DNA from: Aquitalea aquatica
GTDB lineage: Bacteria; Pseudomonadota; Gammaproteobacteria; Burkholderiales; Chromobacteriaceae
DNA: 64,000 nt
NCBI RefSeq assembly: GCF_013911085.1
Contig: NZ_JACERN010000014.1
Coordinates: forward strand, 30,375-94,374
Direction of reading: 5' to 3'
Part shown: piece by piece, positions 7,466 through 14,985 of the stretch
Layout: the number at the start of each line of letters is the position of its first letter
Numbering within the stretch: position 1 is the first letter of the stretch
Position numbers and translations under genes: made by a program
Notes under the pieces: generated by a model
What the model was told of the DNA's origin: nothing
Database searches by the model: none
The model's input: the letters and a program-made list of their open reading frames with translations, nothing else

Positions 7466-9282
7466 AAATCCAATCGATCAAAATCGCCAACTTCGAAGGC
7501 CTGCGCACTGCTGACATGCAGCTGCATGCCCAGATCACCATGGTTTCCGGCAAAAACGGTACCGGGAAAAGCTCACTGCGTGATGCAGTGGTGATGGCCC
7601 TGTCTGGCCAGCCCACCCGCGTCAGCCTCAAGAAAGATTACGGCCAGCTGGTGGCCGAGGGCTCCAAGGCCAGCAGCATCGAGCTGAACCTGGCCGATGG
7701 CCGCAAGTCGGTGGTCACCCTTCCGGACGGTGGCGTGGCCATGACCGGCAAGATCATCGAAGACCCGGACAAAGCCCGCGCCGGCTTGCCGTACGTTCTG
7801 ACCCCGGCTGCCTTTGCCGCAGCACCGGCCGAAGGCCGCCGCACCGCGCTGTATGCACTGACCGGCTGCGCTGGCAGTACCGACGAAGCGCAAAAGCGCT
7901 TGCTGGAACGCGCTGCCGACCAGGACAAGGTCGACGCCGTGCTACCGCTGGTGCTCGTTGGCTTTCCTGAGGCCGAGAAGCATGCCAAGCAGCGCGCAAC
8001 CGAGGCCAAGGGCGCTTGGCGCGCGGTGACCGGTGAAACCTACGGAGACAAGAAGGCCGAGGGCTGGAAATCTGGCAAGCTTCCCGTTGATCTGGAAGCC
8101 GCCCAGCTGTGTGAGCAAGATCTGGCCTCTCTGGATACCCAGGTCGCACAGGCTCAGCAGGACATGGGCACGCTGCGCGCCCGTCACCAAGCCAGCACCG
8201 GCCGGGCAGGGCAGATCGCCCAGCTGACCGAGCTGGCAGGGAAGAAGGAGAGCATCGGCAAGAAGCTGGCCGCTGATGAAGCCGACCTGGCCAGCGTGCG
8301 TGACCGCGTCGCCGAGATCAGCGCCGGCCCGGCTGAGCGCAAGGGCCTGTTGCACGACTTGGCACGCTCCCTGAATGCCCTGGTGGTGGAAGAACAGCCG
8401 CTGGGTACCGACCGCGCCAGCTACCTGACCGCTTGCACTGTGCTGGATCAGTACGAGGCCCAGCATGGACCGGTGGAAGAAGAGGGCGCTCCGGCCAGCG
8501 CCGAGGATGTCGCCAGTCTGCCGGAGTTGCAGAAATCACTGGCCATGATGGAACGCACCGTTGCCAACGACCAGCGCGACCTGAAGCTTGCCCAAGACGC
8601 CGAGGCACAACTCAAGGTGCAGCAGCAGCAGGATGGTGGCGAGCCTGTTACCGACGAGCAGCTGGCAGCCGCCAGCGACCGCATCAATACCCTGATGGCC
8701 AGTCGCAAGAAGATGGCCACGGACCTGGAAGCCATGCGCGCCAATCAGCGCGTAGCAGCCGAGGCAGACAAGAAGACCAAGGACGCCGGCAAGCACCACG
8801 CTGACGTGCAGGCCTGGTCCCTGATTGCTGACGCCCTGGCCCCGGATGGTATCCCGGGCGAAATCCTGGCTGATTCCCTGCGCCCAGTGAATGACATGCT
8901 GCATGGCCTTTCCCAAGATGCTGGCTGGGCTCGCGTCCAGATCAGCCGCGACATGGACATCACCGCTGACGGCCGCGCCTATGGCCTGCTGTCCGATTCT
9001 GAGCAGTGGCGCACCGACACCCTGCTGGCGCTGATGATTGCCCAGCTGTCCGAGCTGAAACTGGTGGTGCTGGATCGCTTCGACGTGCTGGACCTTGTTG
9101 GTCGTTCCCAGCTGCTGGACCTGCTGTGTGACCTGGCCGAAGACGGTGCTCTGGATAGCGCTGTGGTGTGCGGGACCATGAAGAAGGCCATGCCGAGTGA
9201 CGAGCTGATTGGCAGCTTCTGGATCGAAAACGGGGAAGTGCTGGCCGTGGCCGGTGCTCAAGAGGAAAGGATGGCGGCGTGA
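7462..9282 (+). CDS. SMC/RecF-like AAA ATPase
   Basis: 606 residues. Walker A at 29-38 (SGKNGTGKSS) directly follows the beta-strand start of an AAA_23-type head; long coiled-coil segments occupy roughly 180-450; the C-terminal head has a Walker B-like LKLVVLDRFD, with Arg after the Asp where many SMC proteins have Glu. This size is near half of true SMC proteins and similar to phage SbcC/RecN-like ATPases. It probably handles DNA ends or recombination intermediates with the nuclease and annealing protein upstream. Overlaps both neighbours by four bases. Confidence 0.8.
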   Translation: MKIQSIKIANFEGLRTADMQLHAQITMVSGKNGTGKSSLRDAVVMALSGQPTRVSLKKDYGQLVAEGSKASSIELNLADGRKSVVTLPDGGVAMTGKIIEDPDKARAGLPYVLTPAAFAAAPAEGRRTALYALTGCAGSTDEAQKRLLERAADQDKVDAVLPLVLVGFPEAEKHAKQRATEAKGAWRAVTGETYGDKKAEGWKSGKLPVDLEAAQLCEQDLASLDTQVAQAQQDMGTLRARHQASTGRAGQIAQLTELAGKKESIGKKLAADEADLASVRDRVAEISAGPAERKGLLHDLARSLNALVVEEQPLGTDRASYLTACTVLDQYEAQHGPVEEEGAPASAEDVASLPELQKSLAMMERTVANDQRDLKLAQDAEAQLKVQQQQDGGEPVTDEQLAAASDRINTLMASRKKMATDLEAMRANQRVAAEADKKTKDAGKHHADVQAWSLIADALAPDGIPGEILADSLRPVNDMLHGLSQDAGWARVQISRDMDITADGRAYGLLSDSEQWRTDTLLALMIAQLSELKLVVLDRFDVLDLVGRSQLLDLLCDLAEDGALDSAVVCGTMKKAMPSDELIGSFWIENGEVLAVAGAQEERMAA

Positions 9283-9650
9283 GCAAGCAATCTGATGTGC
9301 AACTGGCATGGAGTGAAAACGGTGAGGATTTCACCAGCGAATCACTATGCGAACTAATCGAAAACGGTGAATTACAGCCCGGACAAACGATCTACGTCGG
9401 CGAAGTGAAATATCACTCAACAGACTGGATTGGTGCTGATGACGTGATCGACATGATTGCAGATCGTGGCTACGACGAAGGCGGGGAGTATGCAGAGTGC
9501 TTCCCCGATGTTTCGGAGGAGGCCCAGGCCGAGCTTGAAGCCTTTCTTGCTGCATGGCAGGCAAAGCACTGCGCCCCGTCGTTCTTTCAGGTCATTAATG
9601 TGAAAGAACATGTCATCACCGAGGAAGAATACGCCGAGGCGAAGAAATGA
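9279..9650 (+). CDS. Phage protein, unknown (123 aa)
   Basis: Starts at a GTG overlapping the ATPase stop (GTGA). Acidic protein; residues 30-45 (NGELQPGQTIYVGEV) resemble a small beta-barrel segment seen in phage proteins of unknown role. Ends in an ATGA overlap with the next small gene. Confidence 0.65.
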   Translation: MSKQSDVQLAWSENGEDFTSESLCELIENGELQPGQTIYVGEVKYHSTDWIGADDVIDMIADRGYDEGGEYAECFPDVSEEAQAELEAFLAAWQAKHCAPSFFQVINVKEHVITEEEYAEAKK

Positions 9651-9799
9651 CACATCTCTACCAATCCTACGGCGAGGACCATCACATCGTACCGCGCACG
9701 GAGCCGGATCTGGTGGTCGATGAGACCCCGCCGGAGCCTGACAACGCAGCACTGAATGAAGCCCACGCAAGTGGGCTTCTCTCTTTTGAAGGGGAGTGA
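9647..9799 (+). CDS. 50-residue phage protein, unknown
   Basis: MTHLYQSYGEDHHIVPRTEPD..., overlapping the preceding stop by four bases. Acidic and Pro-rich. The hairpin at 9759-9778 lies within its last codons, so it may be a degenerate or cassette-edge gene. Confidence 0.45.
   Translation: MTHLYQSYGEDHHIVPRTEPDLVVDETPPEPDNAALNEAHASGLLSFEGE
9759..9785 (+). terminator. Hairpin before PAPS-reductase-like gene
   Basis: AAGCCCAC / GTGGGCTT stem with a GCAA loop and a pyrimidine-rich tail. It precedes a GGGGAGTGAG ribosome-binding site and the next start, the same layout as at 10885. Confidence 0.55.
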
Positions 9800-9800
9800 G

Positions 9801-10883
9801 ATGGAGGCCATGCACGTTGTCAGTGTCAGCGGCGGCAAGGACAGCACTGCCACATTGCTGCTGGCCATGGAACGCATATCCCGGGAAAACCTGCGCGCAA
9901 TCTTCTGCGACACCGGCAACGAGCATCAGGCCGTCTACGAGTACCTGTCTTACCTGGAGCAGGCTCTAGATATCCAGATTGATCGGCTCAAGGCTGATTT
10001 CAGTGAGCAGATAGCAGACAAGCGCACGTTCATTGCCCGCGATGATCGCACCCGTCGCCAATACGACACCGTCGGCATCGAAGATGCTGCAGGCAACCCC
10101 GTATGGGCGCGGGATGGATTTGGAAAAATCAGATTCAAGATCAAAGAGAAGAACGGCGCACCGTTCTGCGCCTTGATACAGAAAACCGTCAAGGTAGGCG
10201 GAGGCCGGAGAGTTCGCTGGACGAACAAGGCCAAGCGCCGGGCGCTGGCTGTCCTTCACCCGACTGGCAATCCGTTTCTTGACCTCTGCATGTGGAAGGG
10301 GCGCTTCCCCAGCCGCAAGGGGCAGTTCTGCACCGAGGAACTGAAACGCAATATGGCCGTGGCTTACCAAATCGACCTTGTAGACGCCGGATATCGTGTC
10401 ATTAGCTGGCAGGGTGTTCGCCGGGATGAATCGGCCCGCCGCTCAAATGTCCGCAAATCAGAGCGCATCGGCCCGCGCATGCATGCCTTCCGCCCGCTGG
10501 TCGAGTGGACTGCACTCGACGTTTTCAACTACTGCGCCCAGCGCAGCATCCAGCCGAACCCGCTCTATCTGCAAGGCTGCAGCCGTGTCGGTTGCATGCC
10601 ATGCATCAACGTCAGCAAGGACGAACTGCGCACCATCAGCCAGCGCTGGCCAGAGGAGATTGAACGCGTTGCCAGTTGGGAATGGCTTGTTGGCCAGGCC
10701 AGCAAGCGCGGTGCCGCGACATTCCTGCCAGCACCAGGCGAGACAAGAACCGCCGTTGATCGCGGGAATATCTGGCAGCGGGTCGAGTGGAGCCGAACAA
10801 CACGCGGCGGAAGCCAATATGACCCGCTGGCCGATCTGTCCGAGCCAACAGCATGCAGCAGCGCTTATGGATTGTGCAATTAA
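9801..10883 (+). CDS. Phosphoadenosine phosphosulfate reductase-like PP-loop protein
   Basis: 360 residues from the ATG at 9801 (ribosome-binding site GGGGAGTGAG). The N-terminal SGGKDS (10-15) is the PP-loop of ATP pyrophosphatases; FCDTGNEH follows as in the PAPS-reductase/CysH-like family. Two later Cys pairs (FCTEELKR and CSRVGCMPC) could bind a metal or an Fe-S cluster. Family knowledge: phage homologues are usually annotated PAPS reductase, but many act in nucleotide or base modification or remain untested. The enzyme probably adenylates a substrate; the substrate is unknown. Confidence 0.8.
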   Translation: MEAMHVVSVSGGKDSTATLLLAMERISRENLRAIFCDTGNEHQAVYEYLSYLEQALDIQIDRLKADFSEQIADKRTFIARDDRTRRQYDTVGIEDAAGNPVWARDGFGKIRFKIKEKNGAPFCALIQKTVKVGGGRRVRWTNKAKRRALAVLHPTGNPFLDLCMWKGRFPSRKGQFCTEELKRNMAVAYQIDLVDAGYRVISWQGVRRDESARRSNVRKSERIGPRMHAFRPLVEWTALDVFNYCAQRSIQPNPLYLQGCSRVGCMPCINVSKDELRTISQRWPEEIERVASWEWLVGQASKRGAATFLPAPGETRTAVDRGNIWQRVEWSRTTRGGSQYDPLADLSEPTACSSAYGLCN

Positions 10884-10884
10884 C

Positions 10885-10912
10885 GAGGCCCACGCGATGG
10901 GCCTCAACTTTT
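10885..10912 (+). terminator. Hairpin between phage cassettes
   Basis: GAGGCCCA / TGGGCCTC stem followed by CAACTTTTT, two bases after the PP-loop gene and before a GGGAGAGTGAG ribosome-binding site. Confidence 0.65.
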
Positions 10913-10924
10913 TGGGAGAGTGAG

Positions 10925-11476
10925 ATGAGCAACGAAAAGATGCGGGCGGAGTTTGAGGCGTGGGTAGATGCGAAGACCACACTAAAGCCAGAAAAAGATG
11001 CGGACGGATTTTACGTGGATATGGACGTTTATACATGGTGGAAAGTATGGCAAGCCGCCCGCGCCCAGCCTGCCGAGTATGACACGATGCGACTGGCTGA
11101 AATGGTGTTGAGCGATTGCGGTTGCTCTACTGCCATCAGTGACCGATTGCAGCGCCGTGTAGCTGAGCGCATTCAGCGCCACATTGATGGCTTGCAGCCG
11201 GTACAGCCTGCCGGTGAGGCGGTGGCCCAGAAGCCGGTTGGGGAAATTGGCGCTTACGGCCCAGTGTGGTTCAGCCAGAAAATCAGCGACCTGCCGGTGG
11301 GAACCAAAGTGTATGCCGCCCCGCCCGCGCAGGTGCCGGATGGGTGGCAGTTGGTGCCGAAGGAGGCGACGCAAAGCATGATAGACGCCATGCCACCCGT
11401 AGAAGAAATAGGATACTGGGCAATGTATGAAGCTGCACTCGCAGCCGCCCCGCAGCCGAAGGGAGACAAGAAATGA
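10925..11476 (+). CDS. Phage protein, unknown (183 aa)
   Basis: Starts MSNEKMRAEFEAWVDA. The N-terminal segment with EFEAWV and YTWWKVWQAARAQ, and the C-terminal PDGWQLVPKEAT...MYEAALAAAP, form a composition common to many tailed-phage proteins of unknown function. Ends in an ATGA overlap with the next gene. Confidence 0.7.
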   Translation: MSNEKMRAEFEAWVDAKTTLKPEKDADGFYVDMDVYTWWKVWQAARAQPAEYDTMRLAEMVLSDCGCSTAISDRLQRRVAERIQRHIDGLQPVQPAGEAVAQKPVGEIGAYGPVWFSQKISDLPVGTKVYAAPPAQVPDGWQLVPKEATQSMIDAMPPVEEIGYWAMYEAALAAAPQPKGDKK

Positions 11477-12111
11477 AAGAGCGACCAATCCTCTTCAGCG
11501 CACCGATGGTGCGCGCCATCCTTTCCGGCCTGAAGACGCAAACCCGGAGGTTGATGAAAAACCCACCCACTCCGTCCGAGCACTTCCCTTGGCTTGGTGT
11601 CAAAAGCCTTCGTGGACCCGGCCACTTTGTCTACCCGAACGCACTGCGGCAGATCCTTGCCGAATGCCCATACGGAGAACCCGGAGACCAAATTTGGGTG
11701 CGGGAGACGTGGGACTTCCTGCCGAGCGGAACCAGTGAATGCATGATCCGATACTTTGCCGACAATGCAATGGAGCAGCGCACCACTCCGTCCAACTTCA
11801 ATCCGTTTATATACGGCAATGAGAAAAAACGGCCCAGCATCCACATGCCACGCTGGGCTAGCCGCATCCTGCTGGAAATCGTCAGCGTGCGTGTGGAGCG
11901 GCTGCAAGACATCAGCGAAGCCGACTCGCTGGCCGAGGGCGTACTCCCGGAGCCGTGCGACCACTCCCGCAGATCATGCGAGGAAATCGGATGCTACGGC
12001 GATACCGCTAAGGCTGCTTATCGCGGCCTGTGGGAGCAGATCAACGGCCCCAGCAGCTGGCACTCTAATCCGTGGGTATGGGTCGTGGAATTCAAGAGGA
12101 TTGAGCCATGA
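11473..12111 (+). CDS. Phage ASCH/PUA-like domain protein
   Basis: 212 residues beginning MKERPILFSAPMVRAILSG, followed by KTQTRRLMK and later GDQIWVRETW and MPRWASRI; this set is typical of phage proteins with an ASCH-like fold. That fold is PUA-related and thought to bind RNA or modified nucleotides; the phage members have no established function. Overlaps both neighbours by four bases. Confidence 0.7.
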   Translation: MKERPILFSAPMVRAILSGLKTQTRRLMKNPPTPSEHFPWLGVKSLRGPGHFVYPNALRQILAECPYGEPGDQIWVRETWDFLPSGTSECMIRYFADNAMEQRTTPSNFNPFIYGNEKKRPSIHMPRWASRILLEIVSVRVERLQDISEADSLAEGVLPEPCDHSRRSCEEIGCYGDTAKAAYRGLWEQINGPSSWHSNPWVWVVEFKRIEP

Positions 12112-12335
12112 CTGACCTGGAATCATACGCCATCGCTTGCGCTCACTCCGACATCGAAGTCAGTTGCGTAGAGATGAGTCGATACAAGGGCCAGCGCAGA
12201 ATCTACAGCATGGCCGCCCTGAGCCTCTTTGACAAAGAGGCTCTTTCTTTTCCGATATCACTGCTGGTGAGCAAAGGCTTGGCTGAAATTCGCGGTGATG
12301 AAATTGAGCTGCTGCGATATGCAGCAAGGGGGTGA
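12108..12335 (+). CDS. Small phage protein, unknown (75 aa)
   Basis: MTDLESYAIACAHSDIEVSC..., overlapping the previous stop by four bases. No cysteine pair spacing typical of zinc fingers and no membrane segment. No family recognised. Confidence 0.55.
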   Translation: MTDLESYAIACAHSDIEVSCVEMSRYKGQRRIYSMAALSLFDKEALSFPISLLVSKGLAEIRGDEIELLRYAARG

Positions 12336-12338
12336 CGG

Positions 12339-12563
12339 ATGGAATTTCCTGTCTGCGCAGTCTGCAACAAGCCGGTGGATCGCATTGAATGGTTTGATGA
12401 TCATTCCGCGCGCGGCCGGGTGTTCCGGGTTTTTTGCCATGGAAAGGTGGAAGAGCAGGTGCTAACTGACCGGATGGCGTTGCACATGGTGCGGGGAACC
12501 GAAATTGCCTTTGGCAACGCATTCACAGCTCATGTCAAAGCCATTGAAGATAAAGGGAGATAA
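12339..12563 (+). CDS. Small phage protein with putative zinc site (74 aa)
   Basis: MEFPVCAVCNKPVDRIEW has a CxxC pair (6-9), and FCHGKVEE supplies a further Cys-His, together a possible zinc ribbon. Three bases after the preceding gene. Function unknown. Confidence 0.6.
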   Translation: MEFPVCAVCNKPVDRIEWFDDHSARGRVFRVFCHGKVEEQVLTDRMALHMVRGTEIAFGNAFTAHVKAIEDKGR

Positions 12564-12566
12564 CAG

Positions 12567-12935
12567 ATGGCCACACCAAACAAACCCATTGACGGGCAAA
12601 AGTACGGAATGCTGACCGCGATCCGGAAAACCGGCTGCGTCCATAGCTCCGGTGGCGTCGCCCGGGCAATCTGGCTGTTCCAGTGCGAGTGCGGGAAGCT
12701 GGTCGAGAAGAAGCGCGACAACGTGACTTCCGGCAAGACCGTCTCATGCGGCTGCCTGCGCCCAGGCGTTCAGCCGGGCAAGAAGGATCTGGCTACCCTG
12801 GCCGGGCAGAACCGGGAATTCGTGCCGGAGTCGATGCGCGGGCTACCGGGGACGGTGATTGGCGAACGGCACACCAAGGGACGTTCGTTTGGCTATGCGC
12901 CGAGCTTCGGCGTGTGCAGTTCGGAATATGTTTGA
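12567..12935 (+). CDS. Phage protein with CxC...CGC zinc-ribbon-like core
   Basis: 122 residues. Core: YGMLTAIRKTG, IWLFQCECGKLV, RDNVTSGKTVSCGCLRPG. This arrangement is typical of short phage proteins related to the N-terminal part of HNH/AP2-type nucleases but here lacks any HNH core. Probably a DNA-binding remnant or regulator. The last 45 residues are Gly/Arg-rich. Confidence 0.6.
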   Translation: MATPNKPIDGQKYGMLTAIRKTGCVHSSGGVARAIWLFQCECGKLVEKKRDNVTSGKTVSCGCLRPGVQPGKKDLATLAGQNREFVPESMRGLPGTVIGERHTKGRSFGYAPSFGVCSSEYV

Positions 12936-12946
12936 GGGGAAGCACT

Positions 12947-13183
12947 ATGGCAAAAGTCCGCATGGACCTGGAACAACTCCAGAAGCTGACCGGACGGAAG
13001 AATCGTTCGGCCCAGGCGCGCTGGTTTAAAGCGCATTTTGGCGTGGACGTACCCTGCGATCAGGCAGGACCGATCATGACCGAGCAGACCTATCAAGACC
13101 TGCTGGCAAAACAGTGTGGCCTGTATTCTGGACCGCAAGCACAGCCGGCAGTACGCCGCCCAACAGTAAGGAATGCAAGATGA
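12947..13183 (+). CDS. DUF4224-like protein, possible excision factor
   Basis: 78 residues from the ATG at 12947 (GAGGGGA upstream). MDLEQLQKLTGRKNRSAQARWFKAH resembles the DUF4224 domain found immediately before phage integrases. It overlaps the integrase start by four bases. Position and small size make it a candidate recombination-directionality factor or DNA-binding partner of the integrase; no experimental support can be read from sequence. Confidence 0.6.
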   Translation: MAKVRMDLEQLQKLTGRKNRSAQARWFKAHFGVDVPCDQAGPIMTEQTYQDLLAKQCGLYSGPQAQPAVRRPTVRNAR

Positions 13184-14358
13184 GCAGACCACGGCAGACA
13201 AACAGAGGCCTTACCTTGTCGCGGATATACACGAAAGGTAAGCGCTTCTACCTTTTCGCGGCAGAGGCCCTGATCAGTCCTGCCGATGGCAAAGCCAAGA
13301 AATGGCACAGCCTTTGCCCGATTACCGACGGTGAAGTGGAGGCACGCCGCCTGGCTCAGCTGATTCTTGATCACAACCGCGCCGAGGGTGATGAAGGGGA
13401 TTTCCCGCGGCATTTCCGCAAGTACATGGCCGCGATGATCGAGGAGCGAGACAAGCAGAAGCCGAAGGAGGAGGCACGGGCCAAAATCCATGAGAACGGC
13501 AACAAGAACTTGCTGAGCGTCTCATCGGTCATCGAGAAAGCGTTCTTTGAGTTCAATGTCGATCAGGTGCTGCCGGTGGATGTGGCCAAGTTTGTGGATG
13601 ACTGGGAGGGGCGGCGCATGGGGCAGGTATATCACTCCCGGCTGTCTGACTTCTTCCGCTGGGCATGCCGGCGGGGCCTGCGCACGGATAACCCGGTGCG
13701 GGAAGTCAGTATCAAGAAGCCGAAGCGCCGGATGCGCTACATCACGGACAAGGAATACAACGCCATCCGCCAAGCTTTGCTGATCGGCAAGAATGGCCGA
13801 GTCAATCGCAGCGGCCTGATGGTGCAGTGCTACATCGACCTGTGCTATCTGATGTACCAGCGCACCACGGAAATCAGGCTGCTAAAGTGGTCCGACATCA
13901 CTGAGAAGGGGATATTGTTCACCCCGACCAAGACTGAGCACAGCAGCGGTGCCAAGGTGTTTGTGCCGATGACCGGCCAGATATGGGCCGTTTTGCAGCA
14001 GGCCAAGGTAGCTTGGGCACAAGGAAGAGATATAAAGGAAGGGGTGACCCGGTCGCCCTATATCATATGCAACGGAAAAGGCAAGCCCTATACGGCCCAC
14101 GGCATCGGCACTGCGTGGACTCGGGCGCGGGAACGGGCAGGAATCCAGGATGCAACACTGAAGGACTTGCGGGCCAAGGCGATGACCGACGCCAAGAAGG
14201 TGGGCTACTCGATGACGCAGATATCGGTCGGGGCGGCACATGCCGATGAGGCTATGACCGAGGCGTACATCAAGCTGCGCGAGGTGCCGGTCAGTGAGGT
14301 GGAGATGAAGCTGCCGGCCGCCTCTGACCATGGGCAGAAACCTTCTAATACCGCCTGA
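13180..14358 (+). CDS. int: Tyrosine recombinase (phage integrase)
   Basis: 392 residues from the ATG at 13180. Catalytic set by position: Arg 228 (QRTTEIRLLKW), Lys 251 (TKTEHSS), Lys 328 and Arg 331 (LKDLRAKAM, Lys in the usual His place), His 354 (GAAHADEA) and nucleophile Tyr 363 (TEAYIK). The N-terminal 120 residues form the arm-binding/core-binding part. It ends 110 bases before the tRNA-Pro fragment, which is its expected attachment site. Translation is coupled to the DUF4224-like gene. Confidence 0.92.
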   Translation: MSRPRQTNRGLTLSRIYTKGKRFYLFAAEALISPADGKAKKWHSLCPITDGEVEARRLAQLILDHNRAEGDEGDFPRHFRKYMAAMIEERDKQKPKEEARAKIHENGNKNLLSVSSVIEKAFFEFNVDQVLPVDVAKFVDDWEGRRMGQVYHSRLSDFFRWACRRGLRTDNPVREVSIKKPKRRMRYITDKEYNAIRQALLIGKNGRVNRSGLMVQCYIDLCYLMYQRTTEIRLLKWSDITEKGILFTPTKTEHSSGAKVFVPMTGQIWAVLQQAKVAWAQGRDIKEGVTRSPYIICNGKGKPYTAHGIGTAWTRARERAGIQDATLKDLRAKAMTDAKKVGYSMTQISVGAAHADEAMTEAYIKLREVPVSEVEMKLPAASDHGQKPSNTA

Positions 14359-14467
14359 CGACCCTATGCAAAATAGGGGTTGCCGGGCAGGTTGCTACGC
14401 AAGAAATATTAGACGCTCACTCTGGAATGATGTTTTAAATCAATATCTTGTGCGCGCCTGCAGTTGC

Positions 14468-14514
14468 GCATGGGGTGCAGGGGGTCGGAAGTTCGAATCT
14501 TCTCACCCCGACCA
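14468..14514 (+). other. attR: 3' half of tRNA-Pro(GGG)
   Basis: The segment from the anticodon loop (CATGGGGTGCAGG) through the T arm (GGAAG TTCGAAT CTTCT), acceptor strand CACCCCG, discriminator A and CCA matches the 3' part of a tRNA-Pro with anticodon GGG. Upstream of 14466 the bases no longer pair as a tRNA, so the 5' half is missing. This is the displaced chromosomal tRNA end left by integration; the full tRNA-Pro should be at the left end of the element. Confidence 0.8.
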
Positions 14515-14538
14515 CAAGACCAAAGCAATACCAACATT

Positions 14539-14564
14539 AAGCCATCCTACGGGGTGGCTTTTTT
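14539..14564 (+). terminator. Terminator of the original tRNA-Pro
   Basis: AAGCCATCC / GGTGGCTT stem with a T run, 25 bases behind the CCA end; the first unquestionably chromosomal element after the phage. Confidence 0.75.
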
Positions 14565-14985
14565 GTTTTCTACTCATTCATGTACTGATTTTAACGCGAT
14601 TTTATTCTAAGTAATCCGTGGATCAGTCTATCTGTAGTTTCTATTATTCGTACGCTTGTTTATTGCGTGATACGGCCGTATTTCACTTGCTCCTCAGTAA
14701 TGTCTTCTTGCTTGTTCGTATGCGGAATTCGGTATGGGGTATTTTGGTACTTGGGCAAGCGGCAAATGTGCTTTAGGTGCAAAAACCACACAATTATTAT
14801 TGTTTTTGTTCTGCGTCAGCATAACTTTAATCATGCTCGGGTTTAATCGGCTTATGATTTGCCCGTATTCAATCAAAGCCTAAGTGGGTTGCCATTGCGC
14901 CAGAAAGCCAGCAGGGTAAGTAAATATTATTCTCCCTGGTTTCGGCACGATGTTTTCTGATAAAGACCAAGTAAAACAAAAAGAT
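14565..14985. other. Intergenic region between attR and chemoreceptor gene
   Basis: About 420 AT-richer bases without a convincing gene. No sigma-28 flagellar promoter pattern was found for the downstream chemoreceptor. Small frames on either strand lack ribosome-binding sites. Confidence 0.5.

Noticed and set aside
14830..14900. Sigma-28 flagellar promoter before the Aer-like gene
   Set aside because: A GCCGATTA-like sequence exists only on the opposite strand and has no TAAA element at the right distance.
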